Below the pieces are notes generated by a model. It made no database searches and had not been told where the DNA came from. It saw only the letters and a program-made list of their open reading frames with translations. Made by a program: the position numbers and the translations under genes. Shown here in pieces: positions 32,526 through 45,200 of a stretch of 64,000 nucleotides of DNA. The stretch's first letter is position 1; each line of letters opens with the position of its first letter. Source of the stretch: Gari tellinella. Lineage: Eukaryota; Mollusca; Bivalvia; Cardiida; Psammobiidae. The stretch covers positions 34,887,501-34,951,500 of the forward strand of contig OV277859.1 of NCBI GenBank assembly GCA_922989275.2. The letters are read 5' to 3'.

Positions 32526-33279
32526 ATGACAAGAGGTGACAGTGGTTTTGGACACGCCATGGCGACACCAGTGGTGGTACATGTTGTGACTCTGTTCGTG
32601 CTTGCTAACGTTCTGTTACGTACGGGCGGCGTAAACGGGTGTTCGTTCAATCCATGTATGTTTGTATGCCAAGGAATGAAATGTGTGCTTGATAATGACT
32701 GTCGACCTGTTTGTTGCGACTATAACTCGACCGCGGAGTCTTGTCTCGAACTCGGTTCTGATACACCAGTCGACTGTCCTGATGACGTCACTTGTATCAA
32801 TGGAGTTTGCGAAAATCAGGGCGGGGCGGACGTAGTGTGCGTGTGTGACAGTGGGTGGCTAGGGCCAGATTGTAATGAAACTGAAAGGCCTTGTAACCAT
32901 AGTTGTCCTATAGGTGAGGCATGCGTATTACTCAGTGGAGTCCAAGTATGTCTCCCGTCACCAGACTCTACTGCAGCCCCACCGCCCGTGACAGTCGTGC
33001 AGAGAGAGAGGAACGTCTGCAACACAAGCTTTTACGAGGAGCCATCAAGATCTGAGCATGAGTGTGCCCTGCCCTGTAAATATGGCGTATGTCGGAAAAC
33101 AAACGGTACTATTGGATGTGAGTGTGACCCTGGGTCAGATGGACTAATGTGTGGAGACAAGTGTTGTTTGGATTGCGGTGGTAGAGGTCACTGTTACTAT
33201 GAAACCAAGAGACAAGAACCCTTGTGTAACTGTTGGCTAAATTACACTGGTCCGCACTGTGAAGAGATCAGAACTATAG
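32526..33279 (+). CDS. Gene 2 coding exon 1: signal peptide and EGF-like ectodomain (residues 1-251)
   Basis: Donor ACTATAG|GTTAGT. Hydrophobic segment PVVVHVVTLFVLANVLLRTG (15-34) is the signal peptide. Thirty-odd cysteines follow. The clearest EGF-like pieces are C84...CVCDSGWLGPDC (to C116), C180...CECDPGSDGLMC (to C209) and C213...CNCWLNYTGPHC (to C245), each ending in the C-x-C-x(5-6)-G-x-x-C signature. A further Cys cluster at 39-73 includes an adjacent C63-C64 pair and fits no named domain I recognise. Potential N-glycosylation sites: N67, N117, N124, N166, N193, N239. A Pro/Thr-rich spacer lies at 146-156. Confidence 0.9.
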
Positions 33280-36200
33280 GTTAGTATAGCAAGAGAACCG
33301 AATCTGGCGTCGTTTAAATCTGAGTTTAACTCTCTGTCTGTATGTATATTTGTCTGTCTGTCAGTCTTTTTTATATCTCTCTTTCTGTCTCTCTCTCTTC
33401 CTATTTTTATATCTATCTGTTTTTATGTCTGTCTCTTTGCCTATCCCTCTCGGTCCCTCTGTCTGTCTATATGTCCGTCTCCCTGGCTGTCTGTATGTCT
33501 ATCTTTTTGTATCTGTCTCTGTCTGTCTGTCCCTGTATGTATGTATCTGTCTCTCTCTCTCACTCTCTATCTGTCTCTTTGACTCTCTGTCTTTGTCTGT
33601 ATGTCTGTCTGTCTGTCTCTGTCTAGCTGTATGTCTGTATGTGTCTCTATATGCATGTCTCTCTATGTGTCTCTCTGTCTCCATCAGTCTGACTGTGTGT
33701 GTGTGTATGTTTGTGTGTGTCTCTCTCTCTATCTTTCTCATTCGAAGTCGTTAAATCCTTTTGACTTACATGAGCTCTCTGGTCATAGTCTGCCTTGTTT
33801 TCCATTTTGTAATATATTCTTAAAATCAACCCTATTTTTTCTTAAACAAAATGGACTGTAACTTATTGTATTCTGAGGTTTCATAGTCGAAAGAGATACA
33901 TGACCCCTTCAGGTCAATGTGGCCGTCCGTTTGATTGCAGCAACGTTTTCAACCAGTTTGAGCTCAAATTAGACGTCTAGAGTAACTGAATCCGATCAAA
34001 TCAAATCAAATCTGACCAATCAAATGCTTGAGACGATCTCAGACTCAACCCAAACGCTTTATAACATTGGAGCCAGGGCTCCTGATCAGAATATTTTTGA
34101 CGTAGATTAATTCATTGCATGAAAAAGGTTAATGCAGCGACTGTCAATACTGTAGATAGCGACCACTCAAAATATACTCAACAAAACAAGTAACCCTTTC
34201 CCTTATAGAAGCGACTTTTAGCACATTCATTTTATTCATCCGCTGAAGAAAATAGTTCCAAATCATACCGTAATGAATATGTGTCATATTTAATACTTTC
34301 CTTATTGTAGCAGTTAATAGCTTAAAGCAGACTGAAAGTAAAGCAGAATGCGCAATAGGGCGCATTCTGCTTTACTTTCAACCTGCTTTAAGTAGTCACA
34401 TATCTTCAATACTAGAAACAATGCTATCAGGTAAAGGGTTAAAGGGGCAAGTACATTGAGTAAAGCAAATATATAAACGTAAGTTTACTCAGAGAAATTT
34501 TAATAGTATCATGTAAACATACATGTTTACTTCATTATAGGGTACTTCTCTCTTAAGAAAAGTAGAAAACGATATCACAACTCTCCTTAGAACACAATTA
34601 CCCCAAAGAATCAGTGTGCCAGACTAGGTGGGTGGGGTAACAAACAACATAACCAAGAGCCCCATCATATAGGTTCTTCTCTTAAATTAAAGCTAGTATC
34701 ATTTGTGTCCATTACATGCATTGATAGCTTTCTGGCATCTGCAATGGGAAGTCTGTGCCAGTTTTCAATTACAGTGTTCCCTGTTTACAACGGCCCTCCA
34801 AACAACGACTCCCTCCTTATAACGACCATTGTCGCAGTTCCCTGAACAGGCCAATTATGTCTAACGCTTTAAGTTGCAATATCGTCTGCTTAAAATTGTC
34901 GTCTGCTGTGTTATCAAAGTAACATAATGGACATTTTGACAGAAAAACACTTAACGAGGAGTGGCAAACAGCTTGAATCCATATCAGACGCCGTGTTACG
35001 CGGCGTCTAATCTGGATTCAAGCTGTTGCAATTGTAAGCAAATTTCCTTCCCTATAACGACCCCCCCGAACAACGCACACAAATTATGTCTCCCAATGGG
35101 TGTCGTTCTAGAGAGGGAATGCTGTAGCATGTCTTTTAGCCCCTAATCAGCCCTATAGAAGTGCCGACACCCACCGGATATCTGGCGTTGCTGCATGTCC
35201 TATGTATAAGGTTAGGTGACCTTGCTGGCCTGTTCATCCGCACCATGACCTCAGGTTCCGGGTACTGGTCCACCATATGTTTTCGGTACAGAAGAGCAGT
35301 GTCGTCTCTCGGGATGAAACCTGAACCCAAATTTCTAGCGTAAACGCGATTAATAGCGTCTAGAGTCTCTTACATGGACCCCTATGTGGTCACAGTCCAG
35401 CACCTTATGACGTAAAGGCCCGTGCAACCGTTGTAGGAGATGCACACCCATACGAGCCCTGACCCTTTTCTGGGTTGATCATGCTCTGCCACACAAGTGT
35501 CCAAGAAACGTTCATTTCTCTGCCTTCACACTCGTTTGCACCCTTTATTGAAATCCAAATTGAATTTTACTCACAAGTCCACAAAACGTTGCGCAAATGT
35601 AGACGTTCAAATAATAATAATGATAATAATAATAAAGACTTTATTTAACGAGAGAGCTCATTTGGTACATGTATAATATAATGAAAAAAGTTGTAAAACG
35701 AATCATTGAAGAAACGGCAGCAACATTGTTCTTTATTTTTTATTCTAATAGATATAAACATACATTCGCATTTTTAATTTTAAAAATGTTTTCATTTTCG
35801 AAAAAGATATATGAACTTAAACTTTTGCCCCTTTAACTATTTTGTTGAGTAGATATGTAAATGCTCAATGCAGGATTAAATTATACTGAAAGCTCGTATG
35901 TAAGAACGTTTTTTTAAAATCATTTTGTCCTTGTATTTACTCATTTACCCGAAGATAATAAAACGCGTTTGACTGTATTTCAGCTCTCCCAGCGCGGCAG
36001 TCAGAGCAGAGCACGTGGTACAAGACTGTGGCAGGTGTGAGTGTTGCCGTGCTGATCGTGCTGCTGTTACTTTTAGTGGTCATACCGTACGTTATGTGGA
36101 GGTACAGGGTCGTCCTGGTAATGAAGATCGTCCACTACTTCCAGGATTACGAGGACAATGGTAAGAATTGCTTATGATATTACGCCCCTGAAGCAGGCCT

Positions 36201-39200
36201 GCTATTTCTCCGGATTTTTCCTAAATCTTCGGATTTTTTTCTAGTACATGATATCTTAAAGCAGGCTGAAGGGAGGCGCATTCTGCTTTACTTCCAGTCT
36301 GCTTTAAGCAGCCACGTGTAAAAAAAACACTAGAAACAGACGATTGGGTAAAGGTACGATTCGTAAAATCGCACTTGAAAAATGCAAATTTGGAAATCTT
36401 AGGATTTTTCATGTCAACTTATGGCAGCCTTGCTGATGAGATCCAACCAATGTCGGTCAATATATGACCTCGACATATATCATTAGTTCATCTGTACGTC
36501 AAGCTTTCTCCTTGGATTCTGTTCTGTATCCAGCAACCGAAGTAATACAATTTGAAACTATACTTTCTTCTATTAAGAAAGATTTCTAGCAAGCCGCTGA
36601 ACACAAGACTAACTGTTTCGCTAATAAGTAAGGAGAGAAACTCAATAAAAAACTTTTCGTTTCAATCCTTTTCCTAAGTATTACATATAATAACCTTAGC
36701 ATGTATAAATGTAATCATATGAAATTCTGGAAATAAAAATGTTAAAACTAACTGACCGTCCGTACAGAGCAACCGTATTTCTTCTCCTGCTGAAAATACA
36801 GGGCTGCCATTTCTCCGGATTTTTCCTAAATCTTCAGATTTTTTTCCTAGTACATGGTAGCTTTAAATAGGCTGAAAGTAAAGCAGAAAGCGCCTTACGG
36901 CACATTCTGCTTTACTTCCAGCCTGCTTTAAGCAGCCATGTGTCAACAAAACTAGACACAGGCGATCGGGTAAAGGTACGATTCGTAAAATCGCACTTGA
37001 AAAATGCAAATTTGGAAATCGTAGGATTTTTTATGTAAACTTATGGTAGCCCTGAAAATATATAATATATTATCTATAACTCTGCCCACAACAAGCATTT
37101 ACCATCTGAATTAGAGTTACCGGTATTGCAATTTACATACAATATGGAACATATCCAATAAACAGAGTACAGTCTCTGGTTTCAGTCGGATTCTAAAAGA
37201 ACGGTGCTCCTTCAGCGTCTGTCTGTCTACATTATTTTTTCAAATAAGCGCAGAGTGGTTAAAGAAATATCTGAAACAGATTGGATACTGATCATTCACC
37301 GACTTGTTTTTCCTCAGATTGTGATCTAAACTGTTAACAACATCGCCTGTAGTCGCAAATGACAGTAATTAAATGAATACTCATATGTACACGTGCACTT
37401 GACCTTACCAAGAATAGCGTAGAACTACGATACCTCGAACTCACTTACTCGAACTAACCCCTAATGGGAAGCTAAAACGTGTCTGGACCATACTTTAACT
37501 TTGAAATATTAGTTGGCTACATTTTAGTTCGACAATAGCGAGTTCACGCTGATCGAAAATCATATGTAAAAAACATGTTTTTTCAACTTATGCGAGACCG
37601 AGTTATCGAGTTTATTTGTATTACACTCCCTGAATCTCAAGTGGAAACCTTGGGCCCGTTTTACTAAACTGCTTACGCAAATTTTCTGTGTAAGTCAAAA
37701 TTCTAAATTTTAATTCATAATTTTTATTATCACTTGCTACAAACAGCAAATAGCCAGATCAGAGGACGCGCTTTTAGCGCGTCCTCTGATCTGGCTAGTT
37801 GCTGTTTGCAAACGTTTATGATCGTAAAATAAGAGTTTAACGATTTTGACTTACGCAAAATTTTGCGTAAGTAGTTTAGTAAAACGGGTCCCTGGTTGTT
37901 CTTCTTCAATAAACGCTTTTATGATAAAAAAAAACAACAACAAAACAACAAAAGCAACTCATTATTTCAATTTGAAACCGTGAGTTTGGAACCAGCTTAG
38001 ACGGCTCAACAAACCGAATGTGATCAGGCCAAAAGTGGTTCCCGCCCATAATTATTGAAAATAATCGGCCATATTTTCACGAAATTGTCATTTGTAATGT
38101 TTAGAATATGTGACTGTTGCATGCAGAACAATGGTGATGCAGAGGTAGGACCCGTTTCATAAAACTTCGTACGGCAAATGTTGTCGTAAGTCAGATTATA
38201 AAAGTGTCAATTGTAATTCAGATCTCCATCTAATCCTGTCTTGTGACATCTCTTTGGAATCGCAAGACAATTCTAAATATATGCCACAAGACAGAATTAG
38301 ATAGAGAAATTAGAAATCAAAAGTATTTTAAAGTTTTGACTTACAACCTTGCTTTGTGAAACGGGCCCCTGATTTTTATAATGTCTGCACTGCATTATAA
38401 AGTCACCTGTACGTAACAACCGCCTTGCTTTCCTCCAAAATTCACTTAACCTTTTACCCCATTACCTGTTTCTAGTTTTGAAAATAAGTGACTACTTAAA
38501 GTGACTACTTAAAGTGACTACTTAAAGCAAGTTGAAAATAAACCAGAATGCGCCCTATGCAGATTCTGCTTTACTTTCAGCCTGATTAAAGTTACCACCT
38601 GCAAGAATTAAGAAAATATTCCTTCTGATACATATTCATGACTGTATTTTCTTCCCCGGAGGATTAAGCGGAATGCGCTAAAGGGCGCTTTTATAAGATA
38701 AAGGGTTAATACACACATAATTGCCTTACCTAAAATTGTTTATTTATGATTTACATTATTGTATCTATCACATGATCTGTTCGGATAGGTATTCAAGCCA
38801 AACTACAGTACTGAACCTTATTAAATTAAATGGATAATCGCAAGCGAATTGCCATCGAATCGCCATCGAATCGGGCGCTTCAAAAAGCAAACCATGTGCT
38901 GAAGTTGTTTGACGCGATTTTTCCGAAGCGGTGGTGACAAAAATGGAATCGAAAAACATTAACGGATGCATATTTGCGAACATTGTTGAGATACACAGAT
39001 AAGGCAAATTTAACGCGTTAATTGCGATGGAAAATATTCACAAGCGAATTGCCATCGAATTGCCATCGAATTGCCATCGAATTGCAAGCGAATCGCAAAA
39101 ATTGTTAATTTAATAAGGTTCAGTACTGTAATACCAGCCATCTACATAACCCCTCCACTGTCATGACGTCATCAATTGAGAACAATTGTCGCCTGCTTTT

Positions 39201-42200
39201 TTTTTCTCAAATAAAAAATTGGTCATTCTGACTTGGAAAATATTGAAATGAGTGTCCAAATGTTAGTAAATAACTATTGTACTCGGGGTAAGGTAGTGAA
39301 GGAGTTAAAATAAAACCTGTGGTACAGGAAATGTGCTGCGGTCAAAATGTAGACCGTAAGACGGACGGTCACACGGACGGACCGACGAACATACGCACAG
39401 TTCAGTCACAATACTAGTATGCACCCAACTCTATGCTTTGGGTGCATAACATTTTGGAATAGTTTTGCATGAGATATTAAGACATCAGAGTTCATGATTC
39501 TCTTTATTATTTCAGATGAAAGACAATGGGATGCCTTCGTTTCATACAAGTCAAACACCACGGATGAACAGTTTGTTGCCCATACATTGTTCCCTAAACT
39601 AGAGCAGGAGCTCGGATTCAAATTGCACGTGCATTTCAGGGACTTTGTTCCAGGCGACAGTAAGTTGGAACCCCTCTATTGTTAACTTTATGTTTACAAA
39701 AAATTATACATTATCTACAGTGGGATGTGTGTTGAGTTGAGATTCTATGAACATGATTTATGTCCAATATTTGCCTTATCTTGTAAACACTTTCACTGAC
39801 TGTGCAAACAGTTTGGATCCTGACCAGATGTCGCGTATCTCTCAATGGTCGTAATAGTGAGTGGTTACTCACCTATCCTTAAAACTGCAAATGAAAAGTT
39901 CCAGTTTCCATTTACGTCTATTCCATGTTTTGATTATTTAGATTATGTACAGTGGAGAAGGCGTACCTAAGTATTTGCCGTTTAAACACAAAGGAAACAC
40001 AGACGCATTTAATTAAAATGTAGAAAACGACAGCTGTTGGGCAATTTTGACTTCATTCAAATTTGAGGAGCAAACAGTTTGGAGCCTTATCAGACGCCGG
40101 GTTACCAGGCGTCTGATCTAGCTCCAAATTGTTTGCAATGGAAATAATAGTTTTAGCGTAAACCCGTTTATTGGGAAAGAATAACGTCTTCTCCACTGTA
40201 GATTTTACATTATATTGCAAAATGGTAAAAATGTACAACCTAATCAAAGGCCTTTGTTACAGGATACAGGAATAAGTCAAATTTCAACCTGGTTACACTG
40301 CGTCTACAATGTTTGTGTGGGAAAAGTGTACTCTTCACATTAACGTTGTAAACGACGGGCGTACTTGGCACTTTTGTTCAACATGTTAGCCAAAAGTCTT
40401 CAGTGGAAAAGAATTTTATTTTTTCCCGTTTAAACGCAAACGAGACACAAACGCATTGACGATAAATGTAGAAATGTCAACTTTTTTGTTAATTCTGGCT
40501 ATTCATTTTAATCCTGTATAGGCACGTTTTGAGCCTGATCAGACGCCGGATTACCCGGTACCTTATCTGGCTTCAAGCTGTTTGGCACTGAAATAATTGT
40601 TATTTGCATACAGAAAACGCGTTTATTGAAAAATAATAACACTTTCGCCATGGTACTATAGTTGCAATAAAAAAGAAGTCGTAATTATAATTCTGTCATC
40701 ACTGAAGGGTTTCACAAATATGTGGAAATTACTGTATATAGATTATTGGCAAACGTTTCAATTATAACATGGCTAATGCTTAAAAACTAGCTCGTAATTC
40801 ACTTATTTTTATTTATACAACCGGAAAACAAACATAGCCTAACATCAATATCTCGAACTCGCTTAGTCGAACTAACCCTTATTTCTTCATTTGGATATTG
40901 ACTATTCAACATGACCTAAGTCAAACATACCCGTATTTCAAAGTAAAGTCAAAATTTATATCCTAAGTCGCAAACAATGGCAATTGAACACCCTACAGGT
41001 GTAAGTAATTCGAATAAATTATATTTAATGGACTGGCAAATAGGTTTGCCCTAGGATAATACTTCTATTAAAATTTGATGCATATTTATAGTTATTAACG
41101 TGTTAACAAACGTTTTCTATTCATCATGCATTTCATACTCTTAATATTGAAACAATGCTCTTTAGTTTTGGACTACCACAAATAATGTAAAGAATCTAAT
41201 TTAAATCGGTTTTAAAATGTATATGTTCCACTTCAAAAACAATAAAATTTCAACTTACAACTCAAAGTATATGGAACTACCTACATTTCTTTCAATTACG
41301 ACTAGTTCAAGTCTCCAGCAATTCGAAATAATTCTGAAAAATATTTTTATAAATAATGGGAGCAGTAAACTATTTTGTCAAAAACAAAGATTGGTATGTT
41401 TTTGTTTTTATTTTTCAAATGTATACATATAAATATGATCGGATTAAAAAAAAAAATTGTTGATGCATGTGGATTAAACTGTGATTTTAGGAATAATATG
41501 TATATACAGTGGAGAATCTGTTATTCTTTCCCAATAAACGCGTTTACGCTTAAACTATTATTTGCAGTGCAAACAGTTTGGAGCCAGATCAGACGCCGGG
41601 TAACCCGGCGTCTGATCAGGCTCCAAACTGTTTGCCACCAAGATAAACATGAAGTATCAGAATTGTCCAAAAGTTGTTCTTTTCTACGTTTTAGTGCTTT
41701 GCGTTTGCGTACGTTTGCGTTTAAACGGGAAAGAATAACAGATTCTCCACTGTATACATGTACATAACAATATTGCAGAAAACAACCCTAAATAGTTATA
41801 AATGGACGTAAGTTAATTTGAAACAGTTATTGTCCATTTACATTTTCATGGGTAACGAGAACAACGAAACAGCTCAAGATCGTTCGGTGGAGAAAACGTT
41901 ATTCTTTCCCTATAAACGCGTTTACGCTAAAACGTTTATTTTCAGTGCAAACAATTTGGAGCCAGATCAGACGCCGGGTAACCCGGCGTTTGATCAGGCT
42001 CCAAAATGTTTGCCACTCAAATTAATATGACAAGTCAGAATTGTCGAAAAGTTGTCATTTTCTATGTTTAATTACGATGCGTTTGCGTTTCGTTTGTGTT
42101 TAAACGGGAAAGAATAACGTTTTCTCCACCTCTTGCATTGGTTTAGCATTAAAATATACATGTACTGTATTTCTTTGAAAACCTGACAATCTAAAATCGA

Positions 42201-45200
42201 ATATCCGAATAGACCTTCATGCACTCTTTTCAAGAACTTTAGAACATTCGGATGCCGTTCTTTTGGTATATGTTGACATCACTGATAAATATATTACTTC
42301 CTTGAATAGGCAATTCTGATGTCCAGATTGGGTGCTTAGGACAAAAACAAAATTCAGTTACCATGCAGACAGTAGTGACATGGGACATAAAATTGACACA
42401 CTATGCAAAGAAAATATGTTCTCACCGTGCCATGTCTAGCAGATTTCTATATTGTCTCTGTTGCACAGAATGCGATTCAACCCATTCCACCATAATCACG
42501 CCATTTTACGAGAATATTCTTCCACTGAAAAAATAGTTCCCCTTTATTCAAAATATGCACCGCAAGAAACGTTTTCTATATCCTACCAGCAGGTGCATAA
42601 TGCTTTACTTTCAAACTGCTTTAAGTGATCACCTGTCTTCAATTAGTAGATAATGGGTTAGTATTATTAATGTCTGTAAACGTCTGTGTGTTTTAGCTCA
42701 TCTGGCACGAAGTGCTAAGGTGAGCTATTGTGATCGCCATGTATCCGTCGTCGTCCGTCCGGCGTCGTCGTACGTCTGTCCGTCGTCAAATGTCATCAAA
42801 ACTTCATAGGATTGTTCATTGTAGAATACTCTTTCAGATTTCTTCAAATATAGGTGATCCAGTTGAAATTGTGGTTGCCATGGCAACCAATTGAAAAAAA
42901 AAACTTTAAAAATCTTTTTGTCCAATACTGCTGGTCCAAATTAAAAATAACTTTACCCAAATGCTCCATGAGTGACCCTGTATCAGATTTTTTAAAAATA
43001 ATTTTCCTATCTCAAAAAACATGGCCGCTAGTGGGTGGGGCAGGTTTTCCTTATATGGCTATATAGTGAAAACTTTAAAAATCTTCTTGTCTGAAATCAC
43101 TGGACTGATTTGAAAGTAATTTTCAGACAAATGATCCATAGGTTACCTTCTACCAGGTTTCTTAAAATAATGTTGTTATCTTGAAAAACATGGCCGCTAA
43201 TGGATTGGCAAGTTTTCCATATACATGTATTACTGTACAGTAAAAACTTTTAAAATCTTCTTCTCTGACACTACTTGTCTAAATTGAAAATAACTTTAAA
43301 CAAATGATCCATAGGAGACACTCTACCAGATTTCTTAAATTAATTTTGTTATCTTAAAAAACATGGCCGCCAGTGGGGGCATATTTCCATATATTACTGT
43401 ATAGTCATGTTTTTAAAAATCTTCTCTGAAACTACTGGTCCGATTTAAGAATAATTTGACAAATATGATTCTTGGGTGACCCTTTTCCAGTTTTCCTCAA
43501 ATAATATTCCTACCTCAAACAACATAGGCACCATTGGTGGGAGTGATTTTTACCTATGATGGCTTATAGTGAAAACTGTTTTCTGCTCTAAATTGAAAAT
43601 AATTTTATACAAATGAATTCCATTGGTGACGCTCTACCAAATTTCTTCAAATAATTGTGCTAGCTTAAAAAACACGACTGTCAGTGGGTTGTGAAGGTTT
43701 TCTTGATATGGCTAAAATAAAGCTAAATACATAAATCTTCTTTTACCAAAACTACTTGCCCAATTTGACGTCACCATGACCGTAACCGTGGGTACCAAGT
43801 GAGCGATTTAGGGCCGCATGTGGCTCTTGTTTGTTGTTGATTTTCAATAAGTCTGAACACACTCTTTTCCAGCAATCGCGAACAATATCTTACGAGCAGT
43901 TCTCGGAAGTAGACGAACCATCTTGATAGTTTCACCCGAGTTTGCCAGCTCTGAGTGGACTAGGTTCGAATACCAGGTGGCACAGCAGGAAATGCTCAAG
44001 AGAAAACACCGAATCATTCCGATTGTATTAACTGATATAGCAGAGCACAAGGATAACGTTGACCCAAATCTGAAGGCCATACTTGGATCAGGTATTTACA
44101 GTGGAGAATGTGTTATTCTTTCCCAATAAACGCGTTTACGCTAAAACTATTGTTTACAGTGCAAACAGTTTGGAGCCAGATCAGACGCCGGGTAACCCGG
44201 CGTCTGATCAGGCTCCAAACTGTTTGCCACCAAGATAAACATGACTTATCAGAATTGTCCAAAAGTTGTACTTTTCTACGTTTTAGTGCTTTGCGTTTGC
44301 GTACGTTTGCGTTTAAACGGGAAAGAATAACAGATTCTCCACTGTACCAATTTCATTATTTATTCTTAACTTTTTCAGTAACAGTCTCTATTACAACCAC
44401 TAAATTGCTTTAATTAATACTTTGATAGGTTGTTAAGGCATGGGACCTCTTAAAGCAAAGTGAAAGTAAAAAAAAAGTTCATTTAGGAGATTTCTGTTTT
44501 ATTTTCACCTTTCTTTAAGTTGTCAGATGTCTTTTATGCAATGAATTAGTCATCATTTTAGTGGTCGTAATAGAGCTGTTTTGCTGTATTTTAAATAACA
44601 TTCAGTGTTGCTGCGCGGGCCTTAGTATCATACGTAATACTTGTTAACCCATTTCCCCATAGAAGAGCCTTTAAGCGAATGTGAGTTATTCCTCCGCTGA
44701 AGAAAATAGTTCCAATTTAATCAGTCATGAATATATATTATAAGGAATATTTCTATATTCAAGCACATGATAGCTTAAAGCAGGCTGACAGTAAAGCAGA
44801 ATGCGCCTTAAGGCGCATTTTGCTTTACTTTCAACCTGTTTTAAGTAGTCACTTATATTCAATACTAGAAATAGGCTATGAGGTAAAGGTTTAAAGATGT
44901 AGTAAGAAATGAATGTCAATTACAAAAATAAAGGAGTGTGCATAAATCACTAGCAATCCAAAGAAAGGCATTGCAAATATATTAATACAATCAACCCAAA
45001 TGCGACGCCGCAAAACGTGATGCTTCACACGATAAGGTCATGTTATACATTTACAATGTATCAATGAAACACCATTTGATTATTAGGACCGGTGAAAAGA
45101 AGTCATACCGTTACTTACTGTATTTAGGCACATTTTACAAACAACCATAGTATTCGGGATATGAAATAAATCGTATAGCAGGCTAGATGAAAGGTCCAGA

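Noticed and set aside
33342..33861. Several long frames on both strands made of Cys/Leu/Ser/Val or Thr/His/Arg repeats
   Set aside because: Low-complexity translation of the TCTG microsatellite.
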